This document shows positions 33,380 through 43,989 of a stretch of DNA of 64,000 nucleotides, piece by piece. A program made the translations under genes and the position numbers. How positions within the stretch are numbered: the first letter of the stretch is position 1; each line of letters begins with the position of its first letter. This stretch comes from Elmis aenea (lineage: Eukaryota; Arthropoda; Insecta; Coleoptera; Elmidae), in the NCBI GenBank assembly GCA_947652605.1, contig OX393576.1, positions 48,584,966 through 48,648,965 on the forward strand, read 5' to 3'. A model generated the notes under the pieces. That model was not told the origin of the DNA and did no database searches. It saw only the letters and a program-made list of their open reading frames with translations.

Positions 33380-33990
33380 GGAATGGCCATCTACATAGGA
33401 AATGATTTACTGCTATACAACTTTGACTCTGCCAACCTTCAGGTGGTAATAGTTTAAGACAGAGAAGACCTAGAATGCATGAAAATGACAAAAAAACAAA
33501 TTAATTGACCCAAAAAACATGGGATGATGCTGCAAATGAATTTGTTTTGGTGGTCAGAAGGAAGATTATGTCTTTTTGACGGAATGACGATTGAATCCGG
33601 GAAGGAATACATATATTTGGGTACAAAAATTTACCAGAGTGGGGGCATATAGCGAGAAATTAAACATTGAATAACATAAGGCGAGAAAGTAATTAGGACG
33701 TTAAATTCTCTGCCATGACCAAATAACAAGTGTGTGTTACATGAGTGTAGCAAATTATTCAGCGGTCAAAATGAAGATTAAAGACGATTAAAATAGATTT
33801 TTGGAAACGGTCAGCAGGTTTATCAAGAGATGAAAAAATAATTAATACACAAATAAAATTTAAAATGAATGTCAAAAATATGCTTTTAGAATAAATTCAA
33901 CAGAGACAACTGTGTTGGTATAAACACACAAAAGATAAATGAACAAAAAATCTTAATCTCAATGCAAGCTATGTAGTGGGTACCTCCGGA
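33380..33990 (+). pseudogene. LINE ORF2 remnant, plus strand, heavily decayed
   Basis: Across several frames the plus strand reads QDREDLECM, GMTIESGKEYIYLGTKIYQS, VIRTLNSLP, then IDFWKRSAGLSRDEKIINTQ (33794-33855), KFKMNVKNMLLE and QQRQLCWYKHTKDK. This matches the region after the RT core in LINEs (…LGS.I…, …MDFWRRS.G.SR.D.I.N, …RQL.WYGH…). Stops and shifts break it repeatedly. Orientation is opposite to the LINE fragment just before it, so the two are independent insertions. Confidence 0.7.
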
Positions 33991-34050
33991 AAAAACATGA
34001 TTTAAACCAAAAAATTATCTACTGGTTGTTTTTTTTTCTCGAATTTTAAA

Positions 34051-34846
34051 CAGGGCTAGAAACCGAAAAAAATGTTGGTTAACGGTTAACCGAAATCGAG
34101 AACTTTATTTTTATAACGGTTTTTGTTGAAAAACCGGTTTTTCCATAAAAAAACGGTTTAAAAAACTGGTTAAATTAACCGGTTTTTAACATTATTCAGA
34201 TTAGGAATGCAAAGAATGAAAATATATCTATTTATAATTTTATAATATAGGTATTAGTGATTGCAATACCGAAACAAATGATGCCTTATGCTTTTTAAAG
34301 TCTCACTTTAAAAATAGTTGAAATGGCAATATATAGATATATATAAATTCATATGTCGGTTTGTTTATTTTTTGGGTCTATATTTTTTACATTATGTTTT
34401 ATTTTAAGTTTCTTTATTTTGTGTAAATTTGTGTTTTTAAATTATACATATATGCACGTGTAAAATATTTGTGTTTTCAAAATCAATACTTTTTTAAAAC
34501 AGCAATACCGGTATTATACCGGTATACCGGTATTACTTGCGAATAAATACCGATTACCGGTATCGTAATTTTGGTCCGGTATTGCAATCACTAATAGGTA
34601 TGTACAATCAAGCGTTCAGTAATAAAATTTGGTAAACTAATCGCACTTAATACAGATTTTCTATTTTTCAAAGTAATTTTTATTAAAAAAAGATGTTTAA
34701 AAAACCGGTTTTTTATTATTTTGGTTAAGGGTTACCGTTTTTTTTGCCTTTAAAAATAATGGTTTCGGTTTCGGTTAAAAATCACTTTTTCGGACAAAAA
34801 ATATAGGTTAACAAAAACCGGTTTAAAAAACCGGTTTCATGCCCTG
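34051..34846. mobile_element. hAT MITE of the CAGGGC-GAAACCG family, copy 1
   Basis: The ends CAGGGCTAGAAACCG and (inverted) CAGGGCATGAAACCGG are flanked by the exact octamer ATTTTAAA (34043-34050 and 34847-34854). Near both ends are many AACCGGTT-like motifs. The copy is 796 bp because another hAT element (34255-34593) sits inside; without it and one duplication it is about 449 bp, close to the 420 and 412 bp of the copies at 49847 and 56611. Orientation is opposite to those copies. Confidence 0.9.
34255..34593. mobile_element. nested hAT MITE (TAGTGATTGCAATACCG ends), 339 bp
   Basis: TAGTGATTGCAATACCG at the left is matched exactly inverted at the right (CGGTATTGCAATCACTA). The octamer ATAGGTAT is duplicated exactly (34247-34254 and 34594-34601). 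Near the right end there are several ACCGGTAT motifs. It is inserted in 34051-34846; the corresponding site in the relatives at 49847 and 56611 is unoccupied. Confidence 0.9.
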
Positions 34847-34854
34847 ATTTTAAA

Positions 34855-37680
34855 TGGAGTTAAGCAACTTTGGATATAAACACTTCTCAGTCACAATGAA
34901 AACAATTGTATGCTTAAGTTATTTTGTATTTAAGGTTATGTAGTAACTGTAAAATTTTAGATGAATAGATATGTATAGGTTCCTTTTTTAAAATTAAAAA
35001 CAGATTGTAGCTAAATGCACATTTAGAAAACTCATGTTAATGTTTATTTAAGTTTTTAATTATAAATGTATATACGCATTATAGTTGCCCTACTTACCTA
35101 TTCTTTTTTTTTATTCGTTAGCATAAACTTTTTTGATTTTACGTGTCCCACCTACGCAGGCCATTATTTAATTAGGTAGCTTACTAATGAGAAAATGTAT
35201 TTTACCTACACCTGTGGTTGCTAATTTATTGCGCTGATCACGAAATGATTTCCTCGCATATGACCATAGGCAGTAGCAGTCGATTTCCTTAATTAAACAT
35301 GCTTAATAAAGTAAATGAAATGAGACCATTAGCCAGTACGACTAAAATACAAAACAGGACCACCACAACTGAATAACGACCGGCATTAATAAGCAAAAGC
35401 CATTATATATAAATAATACTCGTACTTAATCTCCGTTATAAATGATATGAGGCTGAATATTAATTAGAGACTAGTAGTAGGTAATTATTTCACGTCCACA
35501 AATCAAGTGACGCGGTCACGCACGGCGTCAAAAGTGCCGACATCCGCTTCGATAGCATTCATTAACGACTTATTATGAATACGGATTATTAAGTCGTTAA
35601 CAAGCCACTGTTATATTTGGTTTTGATAAATAAACAAGAAAATCAGGCCAATTTGACTGTTTCCGAAATACTATAGGTAAATCTAATTGGTTTCCCATCT
35701 TCCGTATTCTCAATATCTGCCCCCTTTCGACCACCATCTGTGTACGAACGTGAAAAACACTTGACAGAACAAAATATTTTATTAGCTGAGGAGGTCAAAC
35801 GGCTGTAGACGCTTTTTTTTCAGATATCGGCAAATCAAAAAAGGCATTTGAAGTTGGTTCATCGCTAAAATAGGCATTGTGCTTCCAAAAGATTATATAG
35901 AAATAAAAGTATAAATCATTTTAAACCCCGATCAACCGACATTCGCTTAAGTGAGTATCCGCAGTATTTTAGGTTATGTATGCGCGGAATTTTATAATTT
36001 AAAAATTTTATTTACAACTAGTGAAAGCTTATTCAGAGTTAAACTACACGTTAAAATTATTAATAAAAATTATGTAACTGAATCATAACACAGAAAATTG
36101 TCTCATGATAAACTTTTTTTAAATATCTTTTTTTAATACATAATAAATTACTTTCCTTGGGACATTATTTTAACAAAATGAAGGATATAATGTAAGTTTT
36201 AACGCAAACATTTCTTGTATCAGTCTCTTAAACTGTTTAAACATTCTTAAACCTTGAAATATTGCAAGCCGCTTGGTAGTTACCTGCGAAATACACTTTC
36301 CACTTATTAAGAATATAATATAAATTTGAGGTCACAAACATTATTTAACATAGAAATTTAAGAGATTATCTTTAGTACATTTGTAAAATACTGTACCTAC
36401 TGTAATCATAAAAAAATATAGTGTCCCAGAACCCAGAACAAATGTCGCAATTTTCTGCAACATACAAATCTACTGTGATAACGTTTGAATAAATGCAGAA
36501 AATATGAACCAATGATAATAATTATTTTGTTGTTTATTTTATCAAAATAAGTTGATGATCAAAAATGTTGTATATGGTACACAAATGTTTTTGACGAAAT
36601 TTTGTACCTAATAAGTTTGTTTTCTTAGACTACTAATACCAAAAATAAAAAAGATGCTTAAAATGATTGTCTAATCTAGCAGGCACCAATTAATTACTGT
36701 ACCTATCTAAATTTGAAAATTACAATCATTTGTCCCTTACATCTCTTGTTGCATCAATTTATTTTGGTACATACGGCATAAATATTAATATCAAAGTCTT
36801 ATACAATCTGATTTGAATAGCTCTATTTATTTTCTACTATCCTGTGGAACAATGAAAATAATATTAATGAAACTTTTTTGCTTCGCATAATGTAGGTGTA
36901 CAAACTTAATCATTTCAAGCCGGTGCTATTTATAATATGTCATAATAAAAAGTGAAAAACAATCTGATTCGTTCTAAAGGTTGTGCCAGATCATATCTCA
37001 CTAAGAATTATTAATCTCCCAGCGACGATAAATCATAAATCCAACGTATTTTTCATAATACACGCACATCATTAAACCGTCGAATTTACATAATTATTCG
37101 CTTACGTTTTTTTAATTAAGATAGCATACACCTTATTTCAGGTTCACATGCGACTGTCATTTTGTAATGAAGTTGTTGAACATTCCTATCAAATATGCTA
37201 TGCCATTATGACACGCAATGCGACTAACTAGCGACGCTAATTTATATGTGTGGCCTTTGTTTCGATAAGCGTCGCTTTGGACACAACGGTTTATTACTCG
37301 CGTCTTATAATAAAAGGTGAATGTTGGAGCAATATGTAATAAATTTAAATCTGTCTTAACGAAATGCATGAATATTAAGTCGGTATGAAATTTTCAGAAT
37401 ACAAGATTTATATTCTTGGTGGGCATCACGTACCTACTGTCGAAGAGTGTTTTATGTAAAGCCAATACTACGGGATGACATCACTACTGCTCGCATTTTG
37501 CATTATTCAAGAAGAAACAGATACCTAAAGCCTTAAGGTGACGTCGATCTTAAAGAAATTAAAAATTAAATCGTGCTTAAAATCAATGTATAAGATTCGA
37601 TGTTATAATCTGACTGCGCGCGCGATTTTATTATTCCTTATTTTAAGTGACATTTTTGGATTTTGATAAATATACTACTA
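34855..37680. other. single-copy DNA, no supported gene
   Basis: The stretch is mostly AT-rich. Patches near 35200-35590 and 36960-37520 are more balanced, and one contains CACGGCGTCAAAAGTGCCG. No ORF above 70 codons and no repeat ends were seen. Confidence 0.3.
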
Positions 37681-37806
37681 TACAGGGTGGACCAAATTTG
37701 AATGTTTTACGGAGTATCTCGATTACCATAATTACCATAATAGCCAGTAGGCCATGACTTAACATAAAAAAGCATTCTTTTGCTTTAAAAAAATATATAC
37801 TTTTAT
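37681..37806. mobile_element. end fragment of the 642-1866 family
   Basis: TACAGGGTGGACCAAATTTG followed by GGAGTATCTCGATTA matches the first 50 bases of the element at 642-1866. The rest is missing and a second TACAGAGTG end follows at 37808. Confidence 0.6.
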
Positions 37807-37807
37807 A

Positions 37808-38296
37808 TACAGAGTGTGCCAACCAAGACGAATTATTCAATAGCTCTGTTATTACAAAAATTAAGAAATGATTGGAATAAAAGTTGTTTTGGCCATTCAC
37901 CTCACAACCTAAAAAGATTTTAAACTATACACGTTGTAAGTTTTTGCGCACCGATATGTAACTTTGTTTATTTAAATTAAACTTCAGCATACTCTGTAAT
38001 TTTAATTTGCATAATTAAATTCTTTTACAAAAATATAAAAGGTCTTTTGTAACTGAAATCAACAGTGTTTGAGTTATTGTAGTTTTTATGAAAATATTGA
38101 CAGCAAGAGGTCTCTGAAAGAATATTAATATTTAAGAATTTGGCAATGTAAGAACGAATTCCTTTTACACTTTATTTAACAATAGTGGTGGTTGTGACTT
38201 AAAGTTTTAAAATAATATGCAGGGTGTTTCTCATGTTCGATCCGTTTGGAAAAAAATTCAAACACGAATAAGTCAGTTTTTTAAACGGACACCCTA
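37808..38296. mobile_element. diverged single arm of the 19302-20849 family
   Basis: TACAGAGTGTGCCAACCAAG, GACGAATTATTC, ATAGCTCTGTTATTA and later GCAGGGTGTTTC with GGACACCCTATC follow the same order and spacing as 19302-19810. There is no clear mirror half, so it is a half copy or a very diverged one. Confidence 0.7.
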
Positions 38297-38763
38297 TCAA
38301 TTTTTACAATCACTCAATATTTTAATTAATCTCTTCGAACTAAATACTAACTTTTCTATTAGTCCTTGTTAAAACTGACCAAACGATATGTAACAACAAC
38401 AACATTAAAATGATTTTTTTTGTAGTGTTTTAATTACGTATTCAGAAAATTCTTACAACAATTGATCATGTCCTTAGGTATTTATTTAATGGTCAATTTA
38501 TTGAAAAAAGTTTCAGTCGTAATATGTACCTACTAAGAAATTACTTATATTTTCAATTTTAAATTTCCATTTATTTTCCGGAGAGTTTTCTGTTAGATTA
38601 TCATGTATATATTTTGATAATGTACACAAACAGTTCTATCATAAATCACATCCGCCATAAATGTATAAATCTGCACAATGATCACATAAATTTAGTAACA
38701 GGATAACTATATATAAAAACCGCTTGGGAAATCATTATTAACGACAACATGCAGAACAATTTA

Positions 38764-39246
38764 TCATTCCTGCTTCGATAGTGCATGATAGATGTGAAGC
38801 GACCATGCGTGTGAGCACACGATCGGGCGCAGTTCAAAGGAGCGCGCGTTCGGCTTTGGAGTTAGAAACACGATATACGGAAAATGGAAATAAATAATTG
38901 CCAGAAAAACCGTACGTTCACGAAACGTGTTCCAATTTCGGTAGATAAATGTGCGCATTGAAAGACGGCATTTGTCTTCATCGTGTAAATCAGTGCGAAC
39001 GGCAAACACAAACTTGAGCGGTTCGCTAAAGCGAGTCGACAAGATAGAAAGATCGCCTGACAGCGCGCCAGAGTGATGAGCCCATACGTCTTGGCTTCCC
39101 TCCCAACTCTTCCACGACGGAGAAAAATAACCCTCACGCTCGCAAGTCAAGAGAACCGAGGGATGTAAGCGAACGGCTAAAAGAAAACGTTCATCTTCCC
39201 TATTTATATCCGCCAAGATGACATGTATATGTATGGCTGCAGACAC
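38764..39246 (-). CDS. unrecognised ORF, 160 codons
   Basis: It opens MSAAIHIHVILADINRED and ends HIYHALSKQE. No signal peptide or domain is recognised; one hydrophobic stretch (FLAIIYFHFPYIVFL) occupies about residues 112-126. Another minus-strand frame is open for 91 codons inside it (38862-39137), as expected if the region is just GC-balanced with few stops. In this composition 160 open codons are less likely by chance than in the AT-rich parts, but no family resemblance supports a gene. It could be an exon, a lineage-specific gene or open non-coding DNA. Confidence 0.25.
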   Translation of the reverse strand: MSAAIHIHVILADINREDERFLLAVRLHPSVLLTCEREGYFSPSWKSWEGSQDVWAHHSGALSGDLSILSTRFSEPLKFVFAVRTDLHDEDKCRLSMRTFIYRNWNTFRERTVFLAIIYFHFPYIVFLTPKPNARSFELRPIVCSHAWSLHIYHALSKQE

Positions 39247-40433
39247 ATCTCATTTACGGAGAAGCATAATTCTTTAACACTTTACGCGAGAGTGGCCGTA
39301 AATCTGAGTTTGCGCCGCGTTGTTTATGGCGAGCTGCCCGCGCCGCAATATTTCCAGAGTTGATTTATCGACGCTGGTGCGAATCAGTTGAAGGATGAAT
39401 GTAATGGATGAACCGCTAACATTAATCTGCATAACCGCACGGGAATGTATACTGTGCTCTGACTAATGATGCTTACTTCGCAGAAAACGACCAATTTCCA
39501 TAACGGAATTATCCCTTAGCCCAATAAAAATAATAAGCTTTTTAGAGCGTCCCCGGAGACGCACCAACTATTGACAAATCGCATCACGCGCACCCCGACG
39601 ACAGTGATAAAGTGGGCGACAAGGCCCGACAAATGCGGGCAAAAATACAAGGACACGGCCCCTTCCTAATGACACCATTTATTTTCCTTTATGAGGCAGG
39701 CGACATCACAAAGCACCGACGACCACCAGCAATGCATTTTCCCGAGCAGCGTCTGTTCACGCTTCGCACATTTCGCACTGCATCATCCTAAAGACGCAGC
39801 TCTATCAGTGTCAACGCAGACGAACAATAAGACCATTATCTAGTGCTAATGGACTCGACGAAAGCTGTTCTATTTTAATTTAAAGATCGACACATTAATG
39901 TTCCGTTTTTGTGGCCTGCCAACCCACTAACATTTACTATTACGCTGTCGCTTTTCCCGGATCACTACGCGAAGTGCATTGCTCAGATTATAGCTTTGGT
40001 TGCGCCACTCGTAAATAAATCACTAAGATTTATGCTCCTGGTAGAAGGGCCGCGCCTGTGTACACTCCGAGCACCGTTATGCAAATAATAATTTCATTAT
40101 GCCGGTATTAAAAGAACAGCTGCGATAGATATAAACTATATTACTGACGTTTTATTTAGTCGCCACTAAGCACTGGGGCAATTTACAGTTGACAAACATT
40201 TTTAACTTCAAAATAAAAATATTTACATCCAACAACTGCATAAACAAATTTATAATCGTATTTTCACTGTAACATTTTCAGTTAAACCTTAAATAACCTA
40301 TAATTTATTAAATCTATTCAATCGGATTTTTGACATAATTACCAAGTAAATTATTTTTCTCTGGTTAATAAATAAACCATTGAACGACAACAATCAAAAT
40401 CACAATAAATCAAGGAAATATTAGAACACTCAC

Positions 40434-40482
40434 TTTTCACAGGAGCTCTCGGTACTGCTATCGGATGCTGCATCGTAGATCT
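40434..40482 (-). CDS. possible microexon (acidic, Ser-rich)
   Basis: On the minus strand a T-rich tract and AG (TTTTTTGACAAG) is followed by an open frame IYDAASDSSTESSCEK and then a donor GTGAGT at 40428-40433. The stretch would be 47-49 bp. The peptide is low-complexity acidic/Ser, as often seen in linkers of signalling and adhesion proteins. Both splice signals are good matches, but such matches are common by chance. Confidence 0.15.
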
Positions 40483-40604
40483 CTTGTCAAAAAACCAAAA
40501 ATTTCTATTGTACTTAAGCGCATCTTGTTTCCAAATTAACATCATTTATTCTACATCTGTGTTTGCATTGGAGTACTTCATTTTTGAGAACATTTGTTTA
40601 CATA

Positions 40605-41436
40605 TACAGGGCGACTTATTAGTGCGGGATCGGTCGATTTTGGCCAAACGGTTTGAGATAAAAAGTTGATTCAAAAAGTTTTTTCTTCCGAACGCGATAG
40701 AAATATTTTCAAGTATACAGGGTGTCACCTATCTGGACTAAAAGCAACTTTTATATTTCAAATACAACACCCCATTTTCTATTTATTATTTTTAACCGCC
40801 TTAAGTTTAGCTTTGCATCAATATAAAATACTACAGGTATTAAGCGGCGTTGTCACTTAAAAAAAAAAAAATTTTTTTAAGGATTTAAGTTTTTAAATAT
40901 AAAAAATTCTCCTGAAGTTATTTTTCAAAGTACAGCGTTGTAGTTTGGTATGGACATGCAGAAAACATTGCTCTCTACGCTCGATATGAAAAAGTTTGAA
41001 TCACGCGTTCAGGGTGTTCATAAATAGGTGGCACTGGCAACTTCCATGATTTTGAGAAGCTTGTAACTCAATTTTTTTAAATGCGCACCCCTGCATTTTC
41101 TTATGTCATCGAATTCGTCTTTAAGAGAGCTTCATTTTTTGTTGAGTATATCCTATACCCAAAACATACTTTTCGACATATTCGACATTTTTCTTCTAAT
41201 CGTTATTGAAGCCGTGGAAATCGAAAAAACTGACTGTTCACTTCACTAACGTCAAAAACTTGTCATTTATTTCTTGAGTTATTGCATTTCCACAATGAAT
41301 TTTACTTTCCAAAAGCATCTCGTTTTGGGTGGCGTCTCTCAGGATATCGTTGTGCGTAAATTCTTTCCGCGAGCAAAAGATTTCTTTCAGCTTCTTCCAG
41401 ACAATAAACCATATCGATTTGCTTAAGATTAAAGGT
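40605..41436. mobile_element. DUF4817-core element, copy 2 (truncated)
   Basis: The left end TACAGGGCGACTTATTAGTG and the following ATCGGTCGATTTTGGCCAAA match copy 1 at 14693 for about 600 bp, including the internal CAGGGTGTTCATAAATA end at about 41009 and the AAAACTGACTGTTCACTTC block. After that the coding segment runs in the opposite direction to copy 1. The right inverted arm seen in copy 1 is missing; the element fades out after about 41436. Confidence 0.7.
41305..41433 (-). pseudogene. DUF4817-like HTH fragment, minus strand
   Basis: The minus strand reads KQIDMVYCLEEAERNLLLAE then RIYAQRYPERRHPKRDAF. Compared with copy 1 (QIDMVYCLGEDERN…RYPKRDAF) it is a better match to the domain consensus, keeping the ERRHP part that copy 1 has lost. 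Only about 40 codons remain, with no catalytic domain. Confidence 0.65.
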
Positions 41437-41561
41437 TTAACTAGTCGACACATACAACACCACACACTTACAGACAGACATACCGCTGCGTAGTCGCATT
41501 AGTACACATTTCAGAACATGAGGATAGTTTCATATCTTTGACTTTGACGTTTTAAGTTTGG

Positions 41562-41652
41562 AGGGTATTACCGGTAACGAGAAAAATTTAACGGTAAAAA
41601 AACAGTAAAAATTAAGCCTTATAACCGGTTTTACCCATTGCAATCCCTAAAC
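41562..41652. mobile_element. possible hAT remnant related to 34255-34593
   Basis: The right side, read from the minus strand, starts TAGGGATTGCAATGGGTAAA then ACCGG, similar to TAGTGATTGCAATACCGG. The left side GAGGGTATTACCGGTAACG may be the other end. No target duplication was found, so the call is weak. Confidence 0.35.
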
Positions 41653-41713
41653 GTAACATATAAGTGAAAAGTCGATTTAATTACAATACTATCTAGAATA
41701 ATTTGCTTTAGAC

Positions 41714-41974
41714 CAGGGGTTCCCAATGTTTTGACCAGGCGGGACAAATTGTAGACTGCAAATATTTGGCGGGCCAAAAAAAGAAGTGTTTTTGAGACCT
41801 TGGTTCGTGGTGAACCGACAAAATCTCGAAATGTCAAAATATGTAGGTAGTAGGTATGTATATATAATTTTTTTTTTGAAAAAAGATAACTATCTGGTAA
41901 TATTTCAAGATGGCGGATGATCTGACATCGCGCGGGCCGCATTTGTCCCTTGGGCCGTACTTTGGGAACCCCTG
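41714..41974. mobile_element. hAT MITE, 261 bp, exact 8-bp target duplication
   Basis: CAGGGGTTCCCAA at the left is inverted exactly at the right (TTGGGAACCCCTG), with further inverted GGCGGG/GGGCCG text inside. CTTTAGAC occurs at 41706-41713 and 41975-41982. This is the classic hAT arrangement. The 133-codon minus-strand ORF across it (41631-42032) is an accident of the element. Confidence 0.9.
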
Positions 41975-41982
41975 CTTTAGAC

Positions 41983-42889
41983 AAACGAATTAAGAATGTT
42001 GAGCTTTTATACGGTTCCCCATATTGTCCCAATTAGCAGAAAGCCGTTTGATTTTTTAAATACATCTAAACTTGTCAGGTCGATTTTAAATTTGCTTTAT
42101 TTTCGAATTAATTAATAATAAACCTCTGTTTTTTTACTAAGATTATAAAAATGCAAAACAGAAACCACTGTAGTTTTTTGAACGTCATGTCCATAAAAAA
42201 ATCGCTTAATTTAATACAGACACAGCGCAAAAAAATGCAAATGTAAATAAGCATAAGGTCAGGCTGTAAATTAAGAAACCCATAGATGATTAATGGCGGT
42301 AATATATTTGCGGTACGTGTAATAGCAATGCGGCAGCGCTGGTTTATGAGTGTGATGTGGGCGGCCGGAGAAAACCTCTCTCTGTAAACTTTAATGATTA
42401 TCTGCTGGCCTCTGGCTGTGAGGTCACCGTTGGCAGCAACAAATTACATTATTATTCAGCAACACTAGCACACGCTATTTTATTAAATATATAGTATGTA
42501 TCCTGACACATTATGCATCACGGGCGATATATCATTGCCGAACACGCCCGGCAAGTGGTAAATGCAATGATGGAGTGTGTATAATTACTGGTCGAGAACA
42601 TCAACGAAACAAGTAACGGATTAATAGCTTTTAAACGTGTTTGTATATGGCATTTCGAATAACATGCATGCAGAGACAGCTCGTCATCAACAATCCGACG
42701 GGCGAGAAACCAGCTGCCAGTAATTATGTACGCATATACAGGGATGCCAATTATCAGGGATACTGGACTTCACTGAATAAATTATGGCAAAAGCGAAAAA
42801 AATTCTTACGACTATTTTAATACTAAATTACTCAATATTTAACTACGACAATATGTACGTTTTATTTATCTGACTGATGAAAAGTGTTT
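41983..42889. other. single-copy DNA, no supported gene
   Basis: The part from about 42280 to 42740 is GC-balanced and free of repeat ends (for example GTGATGTGGGCGGCCGGAG). No ORF was seen. Confidence 0.3.
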
Positions 42890-43020
42890 ATGGAGTAGGT
42901 AATGCAAATGAGGAGGCACAAAGAGTTATTGAAAAAATTGGAGACAGAATAAGCTCAAGATAAAAAGATCCTGTTTCAAAATAGGAGATGGACAGGCAGA
43001 ACCTAGCTATAGATTGATAT
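42890..43020 (+). pseudogene. LINE tail, related to 10780-10960
   Basis: The text AGCTCAAGATAAAAAGATCC then GGACAGGCAGAACCTAGC corresponds to GGCTCAAGATGGAGAGG…GGACAGGCAGGCAACACCTAGC at 10888-10942. Upstream, EEAQRVIEKIGDR is still readable. Only the last stretch of the ORF and the start of the 3' part remain. Confidence 0.4.
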
Positions 43021-43358
43021 TTAACATATAATATTTTTTAAATCAATTCTCGGATTGTTTTATAGCAACTTCATTGTCTGTTTTGCTTATATTCCGCTTT
43101 GCAGTGCAAACATACACTTCAAAATGCCAAAGAGACTTGCGACTATGCTCAGTGAAAATGATGTTGATTATAAAGCTGACAATTTTGAGAATTGCGAATT
43201 TAATTTTTCATCACACCTTCAGACAGCGCCATCCAAGAGTATAATCCAGCGCCTCTCGGCAAAAAAATGGTTGCCCCTATACGTTATCGTATAATATGTT
43301 TTTGAGGATTAACCCCAACGAACAATTTTATTGAGGGTATATCCCGTTTTTTTAAATA

Positions 43359-43987
43359 TACAGGGTGTGTAAAAATTGGCGGAAGCGCGACACGTGGCGA
43401 TGTTCTTCGTAAAATTCTAAGTCGAAAATCTTAATACGAAAATGTTGTACCATGCCTGCTGTGTCTGCAAGAGGTCCTCAAAGGTTTGACATTTAGTCCT
43501 TTAATAAGCGTTATTATTTAATACTTGCAAATGAAAAAGCTGCAATTTGGAATAAAAATAAATTTCAAATAGTATTTTTTCCTAGATATTGTGTTCTTCC
43601 TTTTAAAAATTGGTGTTGAAAATATGTAAATCACTGATTTGAATGAAAATAATACATATGGCACCATTATCATTAGCTGTCATCTCTGTTTTTCTCGTAA
43701 TTATTTCTAGTTTGTGTTTTACGATACCCAAAAGTTTGCAGCTATGTTTACGAACTGAAGGCTTTCAGTTCGAACAAAAATTGTAAATACCTAAGTAAAA
43801 ATTGTTGATAAAAAAATGTCCAAACGCAAATCAATGTATGCAATGTTGCAAATTTTTTTTCTCTTTAAATGCTTCCTGAGGCCATAGGAAGCATGGTACA
43901 ACATTTTTGTATCAAGATTTTCGACTTAGAATTTTACGAAGAACATCGTCACGTGTAGCGCTTCCGCCAATTTTTACACACCCTGTA
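43359..43987. mobile_element. 629-bp TACAGGGTG element with inverted arms
   Basis: TACAGGGTGTGTAAAAATTG at the left is inverted at the right, and the match runs on through GGCGGAAGCGC, CACGTGGCGATGTTCTTCG and TCTAAGTCGAAAATCTT for about 100 bp. TA flanks both ends (43357-43358 and 43988-43989). The arms are well preserved; the middle is AT-rich and not inverted, and no ORF is present. Confidence 0.9.
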
Positions 43988-43989
43988 TA

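Larger units (their letters stand above)
38297..40604. other. single-copy region with the largest GC-balanced island
   Basis: From about 38700 to 40130 the sequence is complex and near-balanced, unlike most of the window, and no repeat ends fall in it. A TATATATAAAAA string at 38709-38719 is followed by TCATTATT about 18 bases on, a possible core promoter. The longest non-transposon ORF of the window (38764-39246, minus) is here. See also the possible exon at 40434-40482. Confidence 0.35.

Noticed and set aside
41631..42032. 133-codon minus-strand ORF
   Set aside because: It is created by reading across a 261-bp hAT MITE with its target duplication; it resembles no family.
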